DNA from: Coemansia sp. RSA 922
Lineage: Eukaryota > Kickxellomycota > Kickxellomycetes > Kickxellales > Kickxellaceae
Assembly (NCBI GenBank): GCA_027577415.1
Contig: JANBQS010000355.1
Location: 1 to 20,220 of the forward strand
DNA: 20,220 nt
Direction: 5' to 3'
Position 1 is the first letter of the stretch. Every line of letters begins with the position of its first letter. Of this stretch, positions 19,325 through 20,220 are shown in pieces. The notes under the pieces are model-generated. The model made no database searches. It had not been told where the DNA came from and worked only from the letters and a program-made list of their open reading frames with translations. The position numbers and the translations under genes were made by a program.

Positions 19325-19813
19325 TTACTGTCCACCCTTGGGGGCCTCCTTGTAGCTGATAGCAGCCTCAATGCCCATGGCCTTGAGGATGGTGACAAGG
19401 ATCTCCTTGCCCTCAGCAAACTCCTCCCTCAACTTATCTCCAAGCTCGCCCTCGGGAACCTTGATGTCCTCCTTCATCTCACCGCTGTCATCCATAAGGC
19501 TCAAAAAGTCCTCGGCGACATCGATAAGAGTAAACTCATCGCGGCTGACGTTGGGCACGTCGACGTTGTGGGTCGAAGGCGACATGTCCTCGTACTTGCG
19601 GCCGTTGAAAATATCGGTACCGGTGTAGTTGACCTTGGCGTGGCCGTGCTTGCCGGTCTTGGAGGTCGACATATCGATGACCTTGCAAGGACGTCCCTTC
19701 ATGACGACAAATCCACCCTTGCGCAGAGCAGAGCACTGCAGAGGGAAGGTGGCCGAGGCACCCGAATCTCCGGCGGCCTCGAATTCGTGTTCGTGCTGAG
19801 CGTCGTCGGCCAT
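19325..19813 (-). CDS. EIF5A: eIF5A, standard form (162 aa)
   Basis: Hypusine-containing elongation/termination factor that binds the ribosomal E site and eases polyproline and other slow peptide bonds. ATG 19811-19813 gives [20 protein letters not shown], a normal eIF5A start; the open frame upstream to 19987 is leader and intron. The hypusine loop is intact: [13 protein letters not shown], with hypusine lysine K55. Usual basic positions are kept (LRKGG, MKGRPCK). The domains are complete: N-terminal SH3-like part to about 88, C-terminal OB fold to [10 protein letters not shown]. Length is normal for fungi. This is presumably the main housekeeping copy, the extended one at 16558-17364 being its paralogue in the same orientation. 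Confidence 0.97.
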   Translation of the reverse strand: MADDAQHEHEFEAAGDSGASATFPLQCSALRKGGFVVMKGRPCKVIDMSTSKTGKHGHAKVNYTGTDIFNGRKYEDMSPSTHNVDVPNVSRDEFTLIDVAEDFLSLMDDSGEMKEDIKVPEGELGDKLREEFAEGKEILVTILKAMGIEAAISYKEAPKGGQ

Positions 19814-19844
19814 TTTGAGTATTGAGAGGTTTTTTTTGGAGTTG

Positions 19845-20127
19845 CTAAGGGTACATGCAAAAAAGACAAAGTAAAATATTAGTGTTGTTGTCAGTAGCTC
19901 TGAAGCGCAGCAAGCATCAAAAGGTGTAGTGCCGCGAGATAAAAAATTTAGCAAAAGTGCCAATCTATCAAGCAAATTCACTAGCAAAAGAAAAAATGGC
20001 TTCTTTATCTCTAGGTGACCAACAAGAAAAAAAGTATTTCTTTGCAGACGACTAAACAGTCTTATTTCCTTAGCTCTAGCAGTACGCAGCGCAAAAAAAG
20101 GCTAACGAAAAAAAAAGCTATACACAC
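19845..20127 (-). other. predicted 5'-UTR intron of eIF5A (283 nt)
   Basis: Minus strand: CAG|GTGTGT donor starting at 20127, ACTAAT branch-like site (CTAAT 19882-19878), a T-rich tract and acceptor CCCTTAG ending at 19845, 31 nt before the ATG. As in the other eIF5A gene, a T-rich stretch precedes the donor. The promoter and first exon lie at the right edge of the window. Motif-based inference. Confidence 0.5.
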
Positions 20128-20220
20128 CTGTTAAAACGCTTACAAAAAAAAAGAGTATAATTGTTGGAAACCAGAGACAAGAAAGGCGCGGCAGATGGTT
20201 GGGGAAGAGTGGGCCTGGTA

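Noticed and set aside
19814..19987. 58-residue N-terminal extension of the standard eIF5A
   Set aside because: It is leader and predicted intron sequence; the [15 protein letters not shown] start is normal for the family.
1..20220. tRNA, rRNA, snRNA, transposon, CRISPR or viral elements
   Set aside because: No tRNA B-box (GGTTCGAATCC type), known snRNA core, terminal repeats, reverse transcriptase or transposase motif, or regularly spaced repeat array was found by reading both strands.

Overview
The window is nuclear DNA from a fungus, most likely an early-diverging (non-Dikarya) lineage. Seen in the sequence: gene-dense eukaryotic DNA on both strands, short GT-AG introns (about 100-280 nt) with CTAAC/CTAAT-type branch points, AT-rich intergenic spacers full of A/T homopolymers, and compact genes. 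The gene mix points the same way: BUD22, an MPE1-type 3'-end processing factor and FOL3 are typical of fungi, while NUDCD1-like and ALKBH7-like genes are not what I would expect in a budding yeast. The lineage call is inference. I see no bacterial, viral, transposon or CRISPR signature.

Layout from left to right. (1) 181-1968, minus: dihydrofolate/folylpolyglutamate synthase (FOL3 type), then a 1.6-kb spacer that probably holds its promoter and leader. (2) 3589-6298, minus: two-exon MPE1/RBBP6 (DWNN, zinc knuckle, RING, long RS tail). (3) 6299-8450: a spacer with one weak candidate for a small spliced zinc-finger gene. (4) 8451-10421, minus, and 10645-12189, plus: NUDCD1-like and BUD22 genes sharing a 223-bp divergent promoter. 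(5) 12411-15370, plus: three-exon SIZ/PIAS SUMO E3 ligase (SAP, PINIT, SP-RING, SUMO-interacting motifs), followed at once by 15503-16417, plus: ALKBH7-like mitochondrial dioxygenase. (6) 16558-17364 and 19325-19813, both minus: two eIF5A genes about 2 kb apart. The left one carries an unusual N-terminal extension of about 120 residues built from a 21-bp coding minisatellite and a lysine/SPSK-rich stretch. (7) Between them, 18720-19010, plus: a plausible small spliced gene of unknown function.

The genes do not form a pathway. They are housekeeping functions: folate metabolism, mRNA 3'-end formation, ribosome biogenesis, SUMOylation, mitochondrial oxidation and translation elongation. The items most worth a second look are the extended eIF5A paralogue with its in-frame minisatellite, the matching predicted 5'-UTR introns of both eIF5A genes, and the small spliced gene between them. 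I found no strong evidence for a wholly new multi-gene system.
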